From the NCBI RefSeq assembly GCF_026847645.1, contig NZ_JAPSMC010000037.1, positions 1-32,381 of the forward strand: a DNA stretch of 32,381 bases, written 5' to 3'. The notes beneath the pieces were generated by a model that ran no database searches, had not been told where the DNA came from, and saw nothing but the letters and a program-made list of their open reading frames with translations. The DNA comes from Anoxybacillus sp. J5B_2022. GTDB lineage: Bacteria; Bacillota; Bacilli; Bacillales; Anoxybacillaceae. This document shows positions 22,754-30,999 of this stretch, piece after piece (position 1 is the stretch's first letter; the number at the start of each line of letters is the position of its first letter). A program made the translations under genes and the position numbers.

Positions 22754-23056
22754 TAGCTCGGTACCTGCCATCTTGACAAAGTAAACTAGGCATTAATTAT
22801 CTCCCGCTTTGTGGATTTAAAAAAACCGCCCTTGCAAACATGCAAGAGCTTGTTTTCTATTTCTAGACGTCCCTTAAGCAAATTTGTCCCTTCCCATCAA
22901 AATTCATTTTTCACTCCAAAAATCCTCAATCCCCCTGCTTTTTTCGCTTATTTTTACGAAAAGAGCATCTCAAAATTCAATTTTCCGCATTTGCATTTCC
23001 CTTATTTCCCGAATGTAATAAAATTGTATTTCATATATCATGGAAGGATGAGGTTC

Positions 23057-24022
23057 ATGCAGTATCTTGATTTAAAAATGGATTTTATGTTTAAACAGCT
23101 GTTTGGACATCCGAGCCGAAAGTCAATTACGATGGCGTTTTTAAACGCGCTTTTGCACCGGACAGGCGATGACCGAATCGTTGATGTGCAGTTTGAAAAC
23201 ACCGAACTGACGAAAGAAACAGAAGACGGAGAAACAGGGCGGTTAGACGTCATTGTCCGCACGAATCTTGGCGAGCGCATTCATGTTGAAATTCAAATCA
23301 TCCCGCAATACGGCATGCCGGAACGGCTGTTGTATTACTGGGCGCGGTTGTTTTCATCTTCGTTATCAAAAGGAGAACGGTACGACACCCTTCCTCCGAC
23401 CATCATGATCGCCATCCTCAACTATCCACTCTTTCCGCACGAAACCGACCGCTTCCACACCGTCTTTCACATCCGTGAAGATGAAGAACAATTTCTTTGG
23501 AGCGATCACCTTGAATTTCATGTACTCGACTTGTCACAATTTATGGTAAAATGGAAGAAATATCGGAGAGAAGTGAAGCAATCGCCGGAATGGCCATGGC
23601 TGACGATGTTGTCGGCGGTGGATAGCCGAACAAAAAGAATGGACGAAGACATGTTTCGCGAATTGGAGGGAATCGCGATGACAGAACAAGAAATTTTAGA
23701 AGCGTTAGAAGAATGGCACAGTTTGAGCGTTGACCCGGAAAACCGCTACGCATACGAAATGCGTCTCAAATGGCTGCTTGATCAGCTATCGAACATTCGC
23801 GGAAGCCGGGAGGAAGGATTGAAGGAAGGGCTGAAAAAAGGATTAGAACAAGGTCGGGAAGAAGGATTGAAAGAAGGATTGAAAGAAGGATTGGAAAAAG
23901 GACGAGAAGAAGGAATAAAGGGAACGATTAGAAAAATGAGCGAAAAAGGAATGAGCGTTGCGGAGATTGCTAATATATTGGACATGACAGAAGAAGAAGT
24001 ACGAGAACGGTTGAAAAGCTAG
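23057..24022 (+). CDS. Rpn-family recombination-promoting nuclease / PD-(D/E)XK transposase-like protein
   Basis: About 321 residues. Core motifs: YLDLKMDFMFKQLFG at the start, GRLDVIVRTNLGERIHVEIQI as the nuclease core (D...E-x-Q), then GMPERLLYYWARLFSSSLSKG. The C-terminal third consists of a repeated motif of about 8 residues (EEGLKEGL, KKGLEQGR, EEGLKEGL, KEGLEKGR), then KGMSVAEIANILDMTEEEVRERL. Start ATG 23057 follows GGAAGG at 9 bases; the longer frame upstream is not coding. Rpn proteins are metal-dependent endonucleases linked to recombination. The gene converges with a second Rpn-like gene, and both are isolated from other genes. Confidence 0.85.
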   Translation: MQYLDLKMDFMFKQLFGHPSRKSITMAFLNALLHRTGDDRIVDVQFENTELTKETEDGETGRLDVIVRTNLGERIHVEIQIIPQYGMPERLLYYWARLFSSSLSKGERYDTLPPTIMIAILNYPLFPHETDRFHTVFHIREDEEQFLWSDHLEFHVLDLSQFMVKWKKYRREVKQSPEWPWLTMLSAVDSRTKRMDEDMFRELEGIAMTEQEILEALEEWHSLSVDPENRYAYEMRLKWLLDQLSNIRGSREEGLKEGLKKGLEQGREEGLKEGLKEGLEKGREEGIKGTIRKMSEKGMSVAEIANILDMTEEEVRERLKS

Positions 24023-24030
24023 GTCATAAT

Positions 24031-24066
24031 AAAAAAGTCAGTGCTTTTGGACGCTGGCTTTTTTGT
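24031..24066 (+). terminator. Terminator of the first Rpn-type gene
   Basis: AAAAAAGTCAGTG pairs with CGCTGGCTTTTTT (one wobble) around TTTTGGA and is followed by GTTTTT. It lies 9 bases after the stop codon. Confidence 0.8.
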
Positions 24067-24117
24067 TTTTATATCGATTCGATACAACTAGGCAGGCAAC
24101 ATGGAAAAAACAAACCG

Positions 24118-24158
24118 CCGTCGATTCGCTAGTGTTTTTACACACTTAGAAATCGACG
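24118..24158. repeat. Inverted repeat between the two Rpn genes
   Basis: CGTCGATT and AATCGACG flank an inner pair AGTGT/ACACT, giving a long hairpin in the space between the convergent genes. No T run follows on the plus strand. Probably a terminator for the minus-strand gene or a protein-binding site. Confidence 0.4.
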
Positions 24159-24184
24159 ACAAATATAAATGTTGGACAAACTCA

Positions 24185-25033
24185 TCACTGTTCCAATAAT
24201 TGCCTCACTTCCTCTTCCGCAAGATCGGTTACGTTCGCAATGTCTTTTACACTCATCCCTTTTCTCGCCATCGTTTGCACAAGGTACTTGATTCCTTGCT
24301 TTCTTCCCTTTTCCAACGCTTTTTGTTCATACGAAATAATCAATTCCAGTACTTGTTCTTTTTCTTTCGTCTCCATTTCATTCACCTCGCTTCGCAATTG
24401 TTGTTCTTCTTCGTCTGATAGTTTCACATATGTTTCAAAAAAGCCAAACAGTAATCGTTGTTTTGCTTCGTCTAATTCCATGCGAACAAGCATGCGTAAA
24501 AATTGCTTTTTCAGTCCCACTCGTTCATTTTCAGTATACCCCATCTTGCTTAACAATGCAGCGGCGATTGGGTTGTCGTTACGAATATAGTTTCGCCAGT
24601 TTCGTTTGCGCAATTCCATGGTGAAAAAGCGAAAGTCTAGTACGTTACCAAAAGGAAATTGGAGAGTAAACGTTGAAGGTTCGTCGTGGATCGTGTCGTA
24701 GCTAAATACGGCAATCGGTACAATATTTTTGCGATATTTTTCAAACAAGCGGCTAAAATAAATAAACATCCGTTCACGAAACGACGGTTGCACATAACTT
24801 TGGTTTTCGATATGAACGATGACAAGCCCGTCTTCTCCTTTTAACTTCGTTTCGACCAACAAATCGACGCGGTACTTCTCCCCTGCCGTCACATCGGTGA
24901 ACAACTCCCCCGATAAAAACGACAAATGGCGAAAGTCGATATGCTCATGCATCGTCGGAAAAAAGAGAAGAATAAATTCCTCAAAAAACGTTTGGATCAA
25001 CTCTTTAAACAAACGGTCGTGGTCGATGGACAT
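24185..25033 (-). CDS. Second Rpn-type / PD-(D/E)XK transposase-like protein
   Basis: About 282 residues, beginning SIDHDRLFKELIQTFFEEF. The nuclease core is in KYRVDLLVETKLKGEDGLVIVHIENQSYVQ (D...HxE-x-Q) at about residues 55-85, followed by FRERMFIYFSRLFEKY. It ends in RKGMSVKDIANVTDLAEEEVRQLLEQ, which strongly resembles the tail of the neighbouring convergent Rpn gene although the first two thirds differ. ATG 25033 has GAGGTG at 5 bases. A mobile or DNA-repair function is suggested by the family only. Confidence 0.8.
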   Translation of the reverse strand: MSIDHDRLFKELIQTFFEEFILLFFPTMHEHIDFRHLSFLSGELFTDVTAGEKYRVDLLVETKLKGEDGLVIVHIENQSYVQPSFRERMFIYFSRLFEKYRKNIVPIAVFSYDTIHDEPSTFTLQFPFGNVLDFRFFTMELRKRNWRNYIRNDNPIAAALLSKMGYTENERVGLKKQFLRMLVRMELDEAKQRLLFGFFETYVKLSDEEEQQLRSEVNEMETKEKEQVLELIISYEQKALEKGRKQGIKYLVQTMARKGMSVKDIANVTDLAEEEVRQLLEQ

Positions 25034-25107
25034 ATAGTCACCTCGCATATTATAGCTTACTGTCCTTATTCGACAAAATGTGCGGTTTTCCTGTTAGTTT
25101 TTGAAAA

Positions 25108-25142
25108 ATAAAAAACCCGAGCTCTTTCATAGAACTCGGGTT
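25108..25142 (-). terminator. Terminator of the tRNA-Val gene
   Basis: AACCCGAG (25114-25121 in complement) and CTCGGGTT (25135-25142) form a strong stem; read on the minus strand it is followed by TTTTTT-A-TTTTT. It begins 7 bases after the tRNA 3' end. Confidence 0.9.
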
Positions 25143-25148
25143 CTTCGA

Positions 25149-25221
25149 TGATTCCGACTGGGCTCGAACCAGCGACCTCTACCCTGTCAAGGTAGCGCTC
25201 TCCCAGCTGAGCTACGGAATC
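25149..25221 (-). tRNA. tRNA-Val (anticodon GAC)
   Basis: A complete 73-base cloverleaf on the minus strand. Acceptor arms GATTCCG and CGGAATC, D arm GCTC-AGCTGGGA-GAGC, anticodon arm CTACC-TTGACAG-GGTAG with anticodon GAC, T arm GCTGG-TTCGAGC-CCAGT, discriminator A. CCA is not encoded in the gene (TCG follows), so it must be added afterwards. It has its own promoter and terminator. Confidence 0.95.
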
Positions 25222-25254
25222 ATATTTATGTGCTCTCTGTCGAACACATTTTTA

Positions 25255-25283
25255 ATTATATAGACGCAAATATGGTTTGTCAA
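25255..25283 (-). promoter_or_regulatory. Consensus sigma-A promoter of tRNA-Val
   Basis: On the minus strand TTGACA (25278-25283) and TATAAT (25255-25260) are separated by 17 bases: the full consensus at both boxes and optimal spacing. Transcription would start about 30 bases before the tRNA. Confidence 0.9.
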
Positions 25284-25394
25284 ATACTTTTTTAAAAAAA
25301 ATTTTCTCCTCCCCACCCCGGACAACCGACTATTGCCTTCTGTCCTTTTTTTGTGATACGATGAAAAGAAACACATAAAACGGAGGGGATGTTG

Positions 25395-25931
25395 ATGAGA
25401 TACGTCACGCTGACAGACGTGTTTGTCCATCCGGTGGCGCAAAAGTATTTGAAACGGTCTGGGATCGCCCATGCGATCGCGACGGCTTATCATGCGTATC
25501 GGCTCGCCATTCAATACGGCGTCAATGTCGACCTCGCCACGAAAGCCGCGCTGTTGCATGATATCGGCCACTACGAATGGTATTCGAACGGAACATGGGA
25601 CTATGAACAATATAAACAAAACGACATCCACGCCATCAAAGGCGCCGAGCGGGCGCACAAGCTATTGATCCGCTTAGGCGAACACCCGAAAAACGCCAAA
25701 GAAATCGCCCTCGCTATTCTCTTGCATACTGATTCCTACCTGCCGGAAGGGGAATTCAAACGAAAACCGCTGCAAACGATCATTAAGCTCGCCGACGAAG
25801 CCGACGAAGAACCGGGTGGCAAACATCATTATCGAAAAATCGACGAAGCACTTGCTTTGAAAAAAATAAAGCAACTCGATGAACTCGTCGACCGCCAACT
25901 GCAACAAGAACGGCTCGATGACATTATATAA
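25395..25931 (+). CDS. HD-domain phosphohydrolase
   Basis: About 178 residues. The HD metal site is complete: the first histidine in HAIATAYHAYRLA, ALLHDIGHYEW, then LLHTD and a later aspartate in KLADEADE. Such proteins cleave nucleotides or other phosphoesters; the substrate is not recognisable. ATG 25395 is 6 bases after GGAGGGG; the ATG at 25389 abuts the site. It is a single gene, convergent with metC, and its stop codon lies inside a shared bidirectional hairpin. Confidence 0.8.
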   Translation: MRYVTLTDVFVHPVAQKYLKRSGIAHAIATAYHAYRLAIQYGVNVDLATKAALLHDIGHYEWYSNGTWDYEQYKQNDIHAIKGAERAHKLLIRLGEHPKNAKEIALAILLHTDSYLPEGEFKRKPLQTIIKLADEADEEPGGKHHYRKIDEALALKKIKQLDELVDRQLQQERLDDII

Positions 25932-25960
25932 GGCTAGGCCATATACACCTAGCCTTATAT
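25926..25960. terminator. Bidirectional terminator between the HD gene and metC
   Basis: ATATAAGGCTAGG (25926-25938) and CCTAGCCTTATAT (25948-25960) are exact 13-base inverted arms with a 9-base loop. It covers the stop codon of the HD gene and ends 3 bases before that of metC. Confidence 0.75.
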
Positions 25961-25962
25961 CG

Positions 25963-27141
25963 TTATCGCGAAACAGCTTCCGACCTTGTCTTGACATAAG
26001 AAAGCGCTTCGTCAAAATCCGCAATTAAATCATCCGCTGCTTCCAACCCGACGCTTAAGCGCAACAAGCCGTCGGTAATTCCCCGCTTCTCTCTTTCTTC
26101 TTTCGGCATCGCCGCATGCGACATTTTCGCCGGATACGACAAAATTGACTCGACCGCCCCTAAACTGACCGCAAATACCGGAATTTTCACATGCTTCACA
26201 AACGTGCGGACCGCTTCTTCATCCGCTAAGCGAAACGACAGCACCGCCCCGAAGCCAGTCGCCTGATACCGGTGAATCGAATGGCCCGGATGATCCGAAA
26301 GTCCCGGATAATACACAGCCTCAACTTTCGGATGTTTCGCTAAAAATCGGGCTATTTTGAGCGCTGATTGGGCCGATTGCTCAAGGCGGACGTGAAGCGT
26401 CTTTAAACCGCGCAGCACAAGCCACGCATCTTGCACTCCTAATACCGCCCCGAACGCATTTTGCAATTTATACAGCCGATCGGCAAGCTCTTTATCCTTT
26501 ACGACCGCAAGTCCGGCCAATACATCGCTATGCCCTGATAAAAATTTCGTCGCGCTATGCAACACGACATCGACGCCCAAATCAAGCGGACGCTGCAAGG
26601 CCGGTGTCATAAACGTGTTGTCTAAAAATGTTAAACAGCCGTTCGCTTTCGCCAGCTTCACAATGCCGTGAATATCAGTAATTTTTAACAGCGGATTCGA
26701 TGGCGTTTCCACATAAATCACTTTCGTATTCGGGCGAATATGGGAAGCGACTTCATGCAAATCGGTCATATCAACAAACGTGTATTCAATGCCAAAGCGG
26801 CTTAATACTTCCGTAATCATCCGGTACGTGCCGCCGTACACGTCTTCGGTCACCAAAACGTGGTCGCCTTTTGACAAAAGCAAAAACGCCGTTGAAATGG
26901 CCGCCATGCCGGAAGAAAAGGCAAAGCCCCGCACTCCTCCTTCCAGTTCAGCAATCGTCGCTTCAAGCGCCTCCCGCGTCGGATTGCCGGAGCGGCTGTA
27001 ATCATATTTTCCGAACTCATCAAAATTGGCTTGATGAAACGTCGACGCATGCTGGATCGGCACGCTGACAGCTCCCGTCTGCTCATCGATTTTCCATTTG
27101 TTATGCAATAAATTTGTTTGAAACGAAAACGATTTTTCCAT
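25963..27141 (-). CDS. metC: Cystathionine beta-lyase MetC
   Basis: 392 residues; Cys/Met-metabolism PLP enzyme. YSRSGNPTREALE and SSGMAAIS are early cofactor-site motifs, VYVETPSNPLL and DNTFMTPALQRPL lie in the middle, and HSATKFLSGHSD contains the lysine that binds PLP. It converts cystathionine to homocysteine, ammonia and pyruvate. ATG 27141 has AGAGGTG at 7 bases and starts 4 bases after the metI stop, so it is co-transcribed with metI and falls under the SAM-I riboswitch. In B. subtilis the order metI-metC is the same. Confidence 0.92.
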   Translation of the reverse strand: MEKSFSFQTNLLHNKWKIDEQTGAVSVPIQHASTFHQANFDEFGKYDYSRSGNPTREALEATIAELEGGVRGFAFSSGMAAISTAFLLLSKGDHVLVTEDVYGGTYRMITEVLSRFGIEYTFVDMTDLHEVASHIRPNTKVIYVETPSNPLLKITDIHGIVKLAKANGCLTFLDNTFMTPALQRPLDLGVDVVLHSATKFLSGHSDVLAGLAVVKDKELADRLYKLQNAFGAVLGVQDAWLVLRGLKTLHVRLEQSAQSALKIARFLAKHPKVEAVYYPGLSDHPGHSIHRYQATGFGAVLSFRLADEEAVRTFVKHVKIPVFAVSLGAVESILSYPAKMSHAAMPKEEREKRGITDGLLRLSVGLEAADDLIADFDEALSYVKTRSEAVSR

Positions 27142-27145
27142 TTCG

Positions 27146-28249
27146 CTACACCTCTTTCATTTTTTCCAAGGCTTGCGACAAATCAGCAATTAAATCTTCG
27201 ACATGCTCAATGCCGACCGAAAAGCGCAGCAGGCGGTTACAGACACCGTTGGCGATGCGAATTTCCTCTGGAATGTCGGCATGGGTTTGCGTTGCCGGAT
27301 ACGTAATAAAGCTCTCTACCCCACCTAAACTTTCGGCAAATGTAATGAGCTTCAAACTTTGCAAAAAGCGGTTCACCCATCGTTCGTCGCGCACACGAAA
27401 CGACAGCATTCCGCCTCGACCTGGGTACAATACGTCGGTCACGTCTTCATGCGCCGCTAAAAATTCGCTAACGCGCCGCGCGTTTTCTTCGTGCTGTCTC
27501 ATCCGTAAGGCGAGCGTCTTCATTCCGCGGATTAATAGCCATGAATCAAACGGCGATAACACCGCCCCGATCGCATTATGATATTCCGCTAGCCGCTGAC
27601 AAAGCGCTTCGCCTTTAGCAACAACAAGCCCAGCCAACACATCGTTATGGCCGCCTAAATATTTCGTTGCACTATGAATGACAATGTCCGCTCCTTTCTC
27701 GATCGGACGCTGAATGACCGGCGTATAAAACGTGTTGTCGACAATGAGCAACAAGCCGTGCCGCTTCGCTAGCTTTGCCACTTCGCCAATATCCGTTTCC
27801 TGCATGAGCGGGTTCGTCGGCGTTTCCAAAAAAATCGCTTTCGTTTTTTCGGTAATGGCGTTCTCCACTAATGATATGTCGCGAAAATCGACATAATGAA
27901 ACGACAAGCCGTATTTGCGCCACCCTTTTTCAAACAATCGGTACGTGCCGCCGTAAAGATCGGCGGACACTAAAAACTCATCGCCGCTTTCAAACAGCGT
28001 CATCACCGTCTGGATCGCCGCCATCCCTGAACTAAACGCATAGCCTTGATCGCCACCTTCAAGCTTGGCGATCGCTTCTTCGACAATTTTGCGCGTCGGA
28101 TTTCCTGTACGAATGTAATCAAATCCCGTAGACTGCCCGATTCCTTCATGACGGTACGCCGTTGAAAAATAAACAGGCGGATTGACCGTTCCCGTCACCG
28201 TTTCACTTCGGTTTCCAATTTGCGCAAGCAACGTCTCCATGTTTTTCAT
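27146..28249 (-). CDS. metI: Cystathionine gamma-synthase / O-acetylhomoserine sulfhydrylase MetI
   Basis: 367 residues. PLP fold with YIRTGNPTRKIVEEAIAKLEGG, SSGMAAIQ, LETPTNPLMQ, DNTFYTPVIQ and HSATKYLGGHND (PLP lysine). The sequence resembles MetI of B. subtilis, which joins O-acetylhomoserine with cysteine or sulfide. ATG 28249 is chosen from the GAGG upstream; the longer frame runs through the riboswitch terminator. First gene of the metI-metC operon under SAM control. Confidence 0.9.
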   Translation of the reverse strand: MKNMETLLAQIGNRSETVTGTVNPPVYFSTAYRHEGIGQSTGFDYIRTGNPTRKIVEEAIAKLEGGDQGYAFSSGMAAIQTVMTLFESGDEFLVSADLYGGTYRLFEKGWRKYGLSFHYVDFRDISLVENAITEKTKAIFLETPTNPLMQETDIGEVAKLAKRHGLLLIVDNTFYTPVIQRPIEKGADIVIHSATKYLGGHNDVLAGLVVAKGEALCQRLAEYHNAIGAVLSPFDSWLLIRGMKTLALRMRQHEENARRVSEFLAAHEDVTDVLYPGRGGMLSFRVRDERWVNRFLQSLKLITFAESLGGVESFITYPATQTHADIPEEIRIANGVCNRLLRFSVGIEHVEDLIADLSQALEKMKEV

Positions 28250-28267
28250 CGCTTCCTCTTCCTTTCC

Positions 28268-28301
28268 AAAAAATAAAAGCCTTCTAAGAAGAAGGCTTTT
28301 T
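28268..28301 (-). terminator. SAM riboswitch expression platform (terminator)
   Basis: AAAAGCCTTCT (28275-28285) and AGAAGGCTTTT (28290-28300) pair with a 4-base loop and are followed on the minus strand by ATTTTTT. It forms when SAM stabilises the aptamer and stops transcription before metI. Confidence 0.9.
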
Positions 28302-28321
28302 GATCGAAACAAATACGCTTC

Positions 28322-28430
28322 TTCTTATCTTCCGAATTGAAACCAATCCGCTGGATTTAGCACCTGGCCAAAATATTGGCTGGTTGCTGAAGCTTCACTG
28401 GGCCAGTCCCTCCGCTTCTCTTGATAAGAA
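28322..28430 (-). ncRNA. SAM-I riboswitch (S-box) aptamer
   Basis: On the minus strand the sequence contains TTCTTATCAAGAGAAGCGGA, then GGGACTGGCCC and GAAGCTTCAGCAACC, GGTGCTAAATCC and the closing GAAGATAAGAA. These are the conserved parts of the S-box: outer helix (TTCTTATC/GATAAGAA), GA-rich kink-turn, and SAM pocket. It controls metI-metC. Confidence 0.97.
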
Positions 28431-28436
28431 CGAAAT

Positions 28437-28466
28437 ACTATATAGAATTTTCTGATTTTCTATCAA
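28437..28466 (-). promoter_or_regulatory. Promoter of the metI-metC operon
   Basis: On the minus strand TTGATA (28461-28466) and TATAGT (28437-28442) are separated by 18 bases, directly before the riboswitch aptamer. One mismatch in each box. Confidence 0.7.
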
Positions 28467-28501
28467 TGTACACGATTTCTCAGAAATTTGCAAGCATTTT
28501 T

Positions 28502-29278
28502 TCACTGCGCCGTATATCCGCCGTCGATCACGACCGCTTGACCGGTAATTCCTTTTGCTTTATCGCTTGCTAAAAAGAGCGCATAATCGGCAATTTCTTC
28601 TGGCGACAAAAGCCGTCGTTGCGGCACAAGCGGGTAAATGACTTCTTCTAATACGTTTTCGAGCGGCACGTGGCGCGTCGCGGCTAAATCCGCCAGCTGA
28701 TTGCGGACAAGAGGCGTATCGACATAGCCGGGACAAAGCGCATTGACGGTAATTCCATGCGGTGCTCCTTCGAGCGCCGCTACTTTCGTCAACCCAATCA
28801 CCCCATGCTTGGCGCTATTATATGCCGCTTTGCCGGCAAAACCGACCAATCCGTTAATCGACGCCATATTAATAATGCGGCCGAATCGTTGTTGCTTCAT
28901 CATCGGAAACACATGTTTTATTGCCAAAAACGGCGCTACTAACATAACGCGGACGAGCTCTTCAAACTTCTCGGTCGGAAACGCTTCAATGGGTGCTACG
29001 TGCTGCAGCCCTGCGTTATTCACTAAAATGTCGAGACGGCCGTACTTCGCAATTGTTTTTTCGACGGCGGATTTGATCGCCTCTTCCGCCGTCACATCGC
29101 ATTTAAAACCTGTCGCTTCAAATCCTTGTTCATTCAACTGCCGCGCGGCTTCCTGCACACATTCTTCATTTACATCGGTAAGGATCACTTTTGCTCCGTG
29201 TCCAGCAAAATGCTTGGCAATCGCAAATCCGATCCCTCGTGCCGCCCCTGTTATGAACATCACTTGATCGCATACCAT
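28502..29278 (-). CDS. bdhA: 3-hydroxybutyrate dehydrogenase (SDR family)
   Basis: 258 residues. Rossmann motif TGAARGIG near residue 10, NNAGLQHVAPIEAFP, catalytic Ser-Tyr-Lys in MASINGLVG...YNSAKHG, and C-terminal GITGQAVVIDGGYTAQ. The NNAGLQHVAPIE and PLVPQRRLL segments are typical of D-3-hydroxybutyrate dehydrogenase (YxjF/BdhA). It oxidises 3-hydroxybutyrate to acetoacetate with NAD. ATG 29278 has GGAGG at 10 bases. It is encoded 20 bases after the GntP permease gene and so forms a catabolic pair with it. The CoA-transferase genes that accompany yxjF in B. subtilis are missing here. Confidence 0.88.
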   Translation of the reverse strand: MVCDQVMFITGAARGIGFAIAKHFAGHGAKVILTDVNEECVQEAARQLNEQGFEATGFKCDVTAEEAIKSAVEKTIAKYGRLDILVNNAGLQHVAPIEAFPTEKFEELVRVMLVAPFLAIKHVFPMMKQQRFGRIINMASINGLVGFAGKAAYNSAKHGVIGLTKVAALEGAPHGITVNALCPGYVDTPLVRNQLADLAATRHVPLENVLEEVIYPLVPQRRLLSPEEIADYALFLASDKAKGITGQAVVIDGGYTAQ

Positions 29279-29297
29279 ACCGCCTTAACCTCCTATG

Positions 29298-30617
29298 TTA
29301 AATCCCTAGTCCAAACGAGAAGAGAATGATTGCAATAATCGTTCCGAGCGCAGGAACAATAACCGTTAACGCACCAACCGCGCCGTACGCATCGCGATGC
29401 GTTTCACCGCAAATCGCCCGAATCGTCGTCACGACATATCCGTTATGCGGCAAGGAATCCAATGCGCCGGAAGAGATAGAAACAACGCGATGCAACGCTT
29501 CCGGATTGACACCCATATCTAAATAGTGAGGCGCCAAAAGCGGCAACGCAATGGCCTGACCTCCAGAGGCCGAGCCGGTAATTCCGGCAATGACGCTGAT
29601 CGCAATCGCGCTTCCGATTAACGGGCTTCCTGGGATATTTGTAATCGCTTGCACTGCTTCCGTAAATGCCGGAACCGCTTTCGCCACCCCGCCAAAACCG
29701 ACGACAGCCGCTGTGTTTCCAAGCGCAATTAACGCACCGAGCGTCCCTTCGGAAAGCGCGCCGCTAAAGTTTTGGAAGTAGTTGCGGTTGAGCGCGTACA
29801 CGGCAATCACACCGCCAAGCAGTGCAACAATGAGTGCGGACTGCTTTAGTGAATTATGGAACGCAAAAGAAATGACTAAAACGACAATTAACGGAATGAA
29901 TCCAGCCATTGGATGAGGTAACGCTTTATCACTCGCCACCGGATCGCCTTCTCTTTCAATGAATCGCTCGCCATTTGCGACCGCTTTCATAATCATCCGC
30001 TTTAACCACCAATAGCCGAAAACAGCCATAAATACTGCCACAATGAGGCTCACTTCCCAGCCAGCATACGGAGACGTTTTTAAATATTCAATCGGAATCC
30101 AGTTTTGAATTTCCGGTGAGCCGGCAGATGTCATCGTAAACGTAACAGAGCCGAACGCGAGCGCCCCTGGAATAAAGCGACGCGGTAAATTCGCCTGCTT
30201 AAATAAGCTAACCGCCATCGGATACACAGAAAATGCGACAACAAACAAGCTGACGCCACCATACGTCAATACGGCGCAAGCAAGCACCACAGCCAATGCT
30301 GCCCGCTTTACTCCGATTTTGTCGACAATCCATTTAGAAACGCTTTCTGCCGCCCCACTATCTTCCATCAACTTTCCAAAAATCGCCCCGAGTAAAAACA
30401 TTAAATACCATGATTGAATAAATCCTGAAAAGCCAGCCATATAGTTGCCGACGAAGTTCGCCTCCCCTTCACCGACGAGCTGCGGAAACAGTGGAAGTCC
30501 GCTTAACACCGCAACAATGAGCGCACATAACGGTGCAGCAATAAATAAATTCATTCCTCTCATCGTCAAATAAATTAACAACCCAAGTCCCCCGATTAGA
30601 CCGATCATACTCCACAT
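29298..30617 (-). CDS. GntP-family permease, probable D-3-hydroxybutyrate transporter (YxjC type)
   Basis: About 439 residues with twelve or more membrane segments. Family motifs: FLLGAIFGKLMEDSGAAESVSK, TAAVVGFGGVAKAVP, and AGITGSASGGQAIALPLL. Starts at ATG 30617, which is 8 bases after GGGGG; the GTG at 30626 is too close to the site. The partner gene encodes hydroxybutyrate dehydrogenase, so the substrate is probably 3-hydroxybutyrate, as proposed for YxjC. A sigma-54 promoter (30729-30744) lies upstream. Confidence 0.85.
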   Translation of the reverse strand: MWSMIGLIGGLGLLIYLTMRGMNLFIAAPLCALIVAVLSGLPLFPQLVGEGEANFVGNYMAGFSGFIQSWYLMFLLGAIFGKLMEDSGAAESVSKWIVDKIGVKRAALAVVLACAVLTYGGVSLFVVAFSVYPMAVSLFKQANLPRRFIPGALAFGSVTFTMTSAGSPEIQNWIPIEYLKTSPYAGWEVSLIVAVFMAVFGYWWLKRMIMKAVANGERFIEREGDPVASDKALPHPMAGFIPLIVVLVISFAFHNSLKQSALIVALLGGVIAVYALNRNYFQNFSGALSEGTLGALIALGNTAAVVGFGGVAKAVPAFTEAVQAITNIPGSPLIGSAIAISVIAGITGSASGGQAIALPLLAPHYLDMGVNPEALHRVVSISSGALDSLPHNGYVVTTIRAICGETHRDAYGAVGALTVIVPALGTIIAIILFSFGLGI

Positions 30618-30728
30618 TTCATACACCCCCTATGTTCATTTTGTGAAAAATTCCCAGTTTATACTTCCTTTCTTATCCCCTTCTCAACGACGCATCCCCC
30701 CTTATGACAAGCGCTCACCTTTTTCATT

Positions 30729-30744
30729 TGCAAAAACGGCGCCA
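30729..30744 (-). promoter_or_regulatory. Sigma-54 (SigL) type promoter of the hydroxybutyrate operon
   Basis: On the minus strand TGGCGC-CGTTT-TTGCA shows the -24 GG and -12 GC with the required 10 bases between, as in TGGCAC-N5-TTGCA. It is about 110 bases before the permease start. SigL promoters need an enhancer-binding activator; none is encoded in the window. Confidence 0.75.
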
Positions 30745-30999
30745 AAATCAAATGGTCTAAAAATATACAATATTAAAACTGTCTATTATGTATTTATTCC
30801 GCAAATGTGTAATTTATGAAAACACCTCTTCCGACTGGCTCAACCTCTTTCTCTTTGTAACACGCGCAATAAAAACACCTTCCAAGCGCAAAAAAAAAAA
30901 CGAAAGGTAACTAACGTACATATGATAGAATCTGACATACTTTGTCGAAAATATGTTACAATACTCAATGAACTCTTAATTCGTTACGGAGGGCAAATG

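Noticed and set aside
22811-23056. N-terminal extension of the first Rpn gene by 82 codons
   Set aside because: The extension is rich in Phe, Pro and Lys without homology, and the good ribosome binding site lies before ATG 23057.
23811-23925. Short tandem repeats that might suggest a CRISPR array
   Set aside because: The repeats are in frame and encode EGLKEGL-type units of the Rpn protein; there are no unique spacers of constant length.
27114-27581. A 155-codon open frame on the plus strand
   Set aside because: It lies opposite metI and metC, and the PLP-enzyme motifs are clearly on the minus strand.
28743-29267. A 174-codon open frame on the plus strand
   Set aside because: It is antisense to bdhA, has no ribosome binding site and an odd composition; it is a shadow of the real gene.
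30690-30715. Catabolite-response (cre) site before the hydroxybutyrate operon
   Set aside because: The AGCGCT core is present, but several conserved positions of the 14-base consensus do not match.
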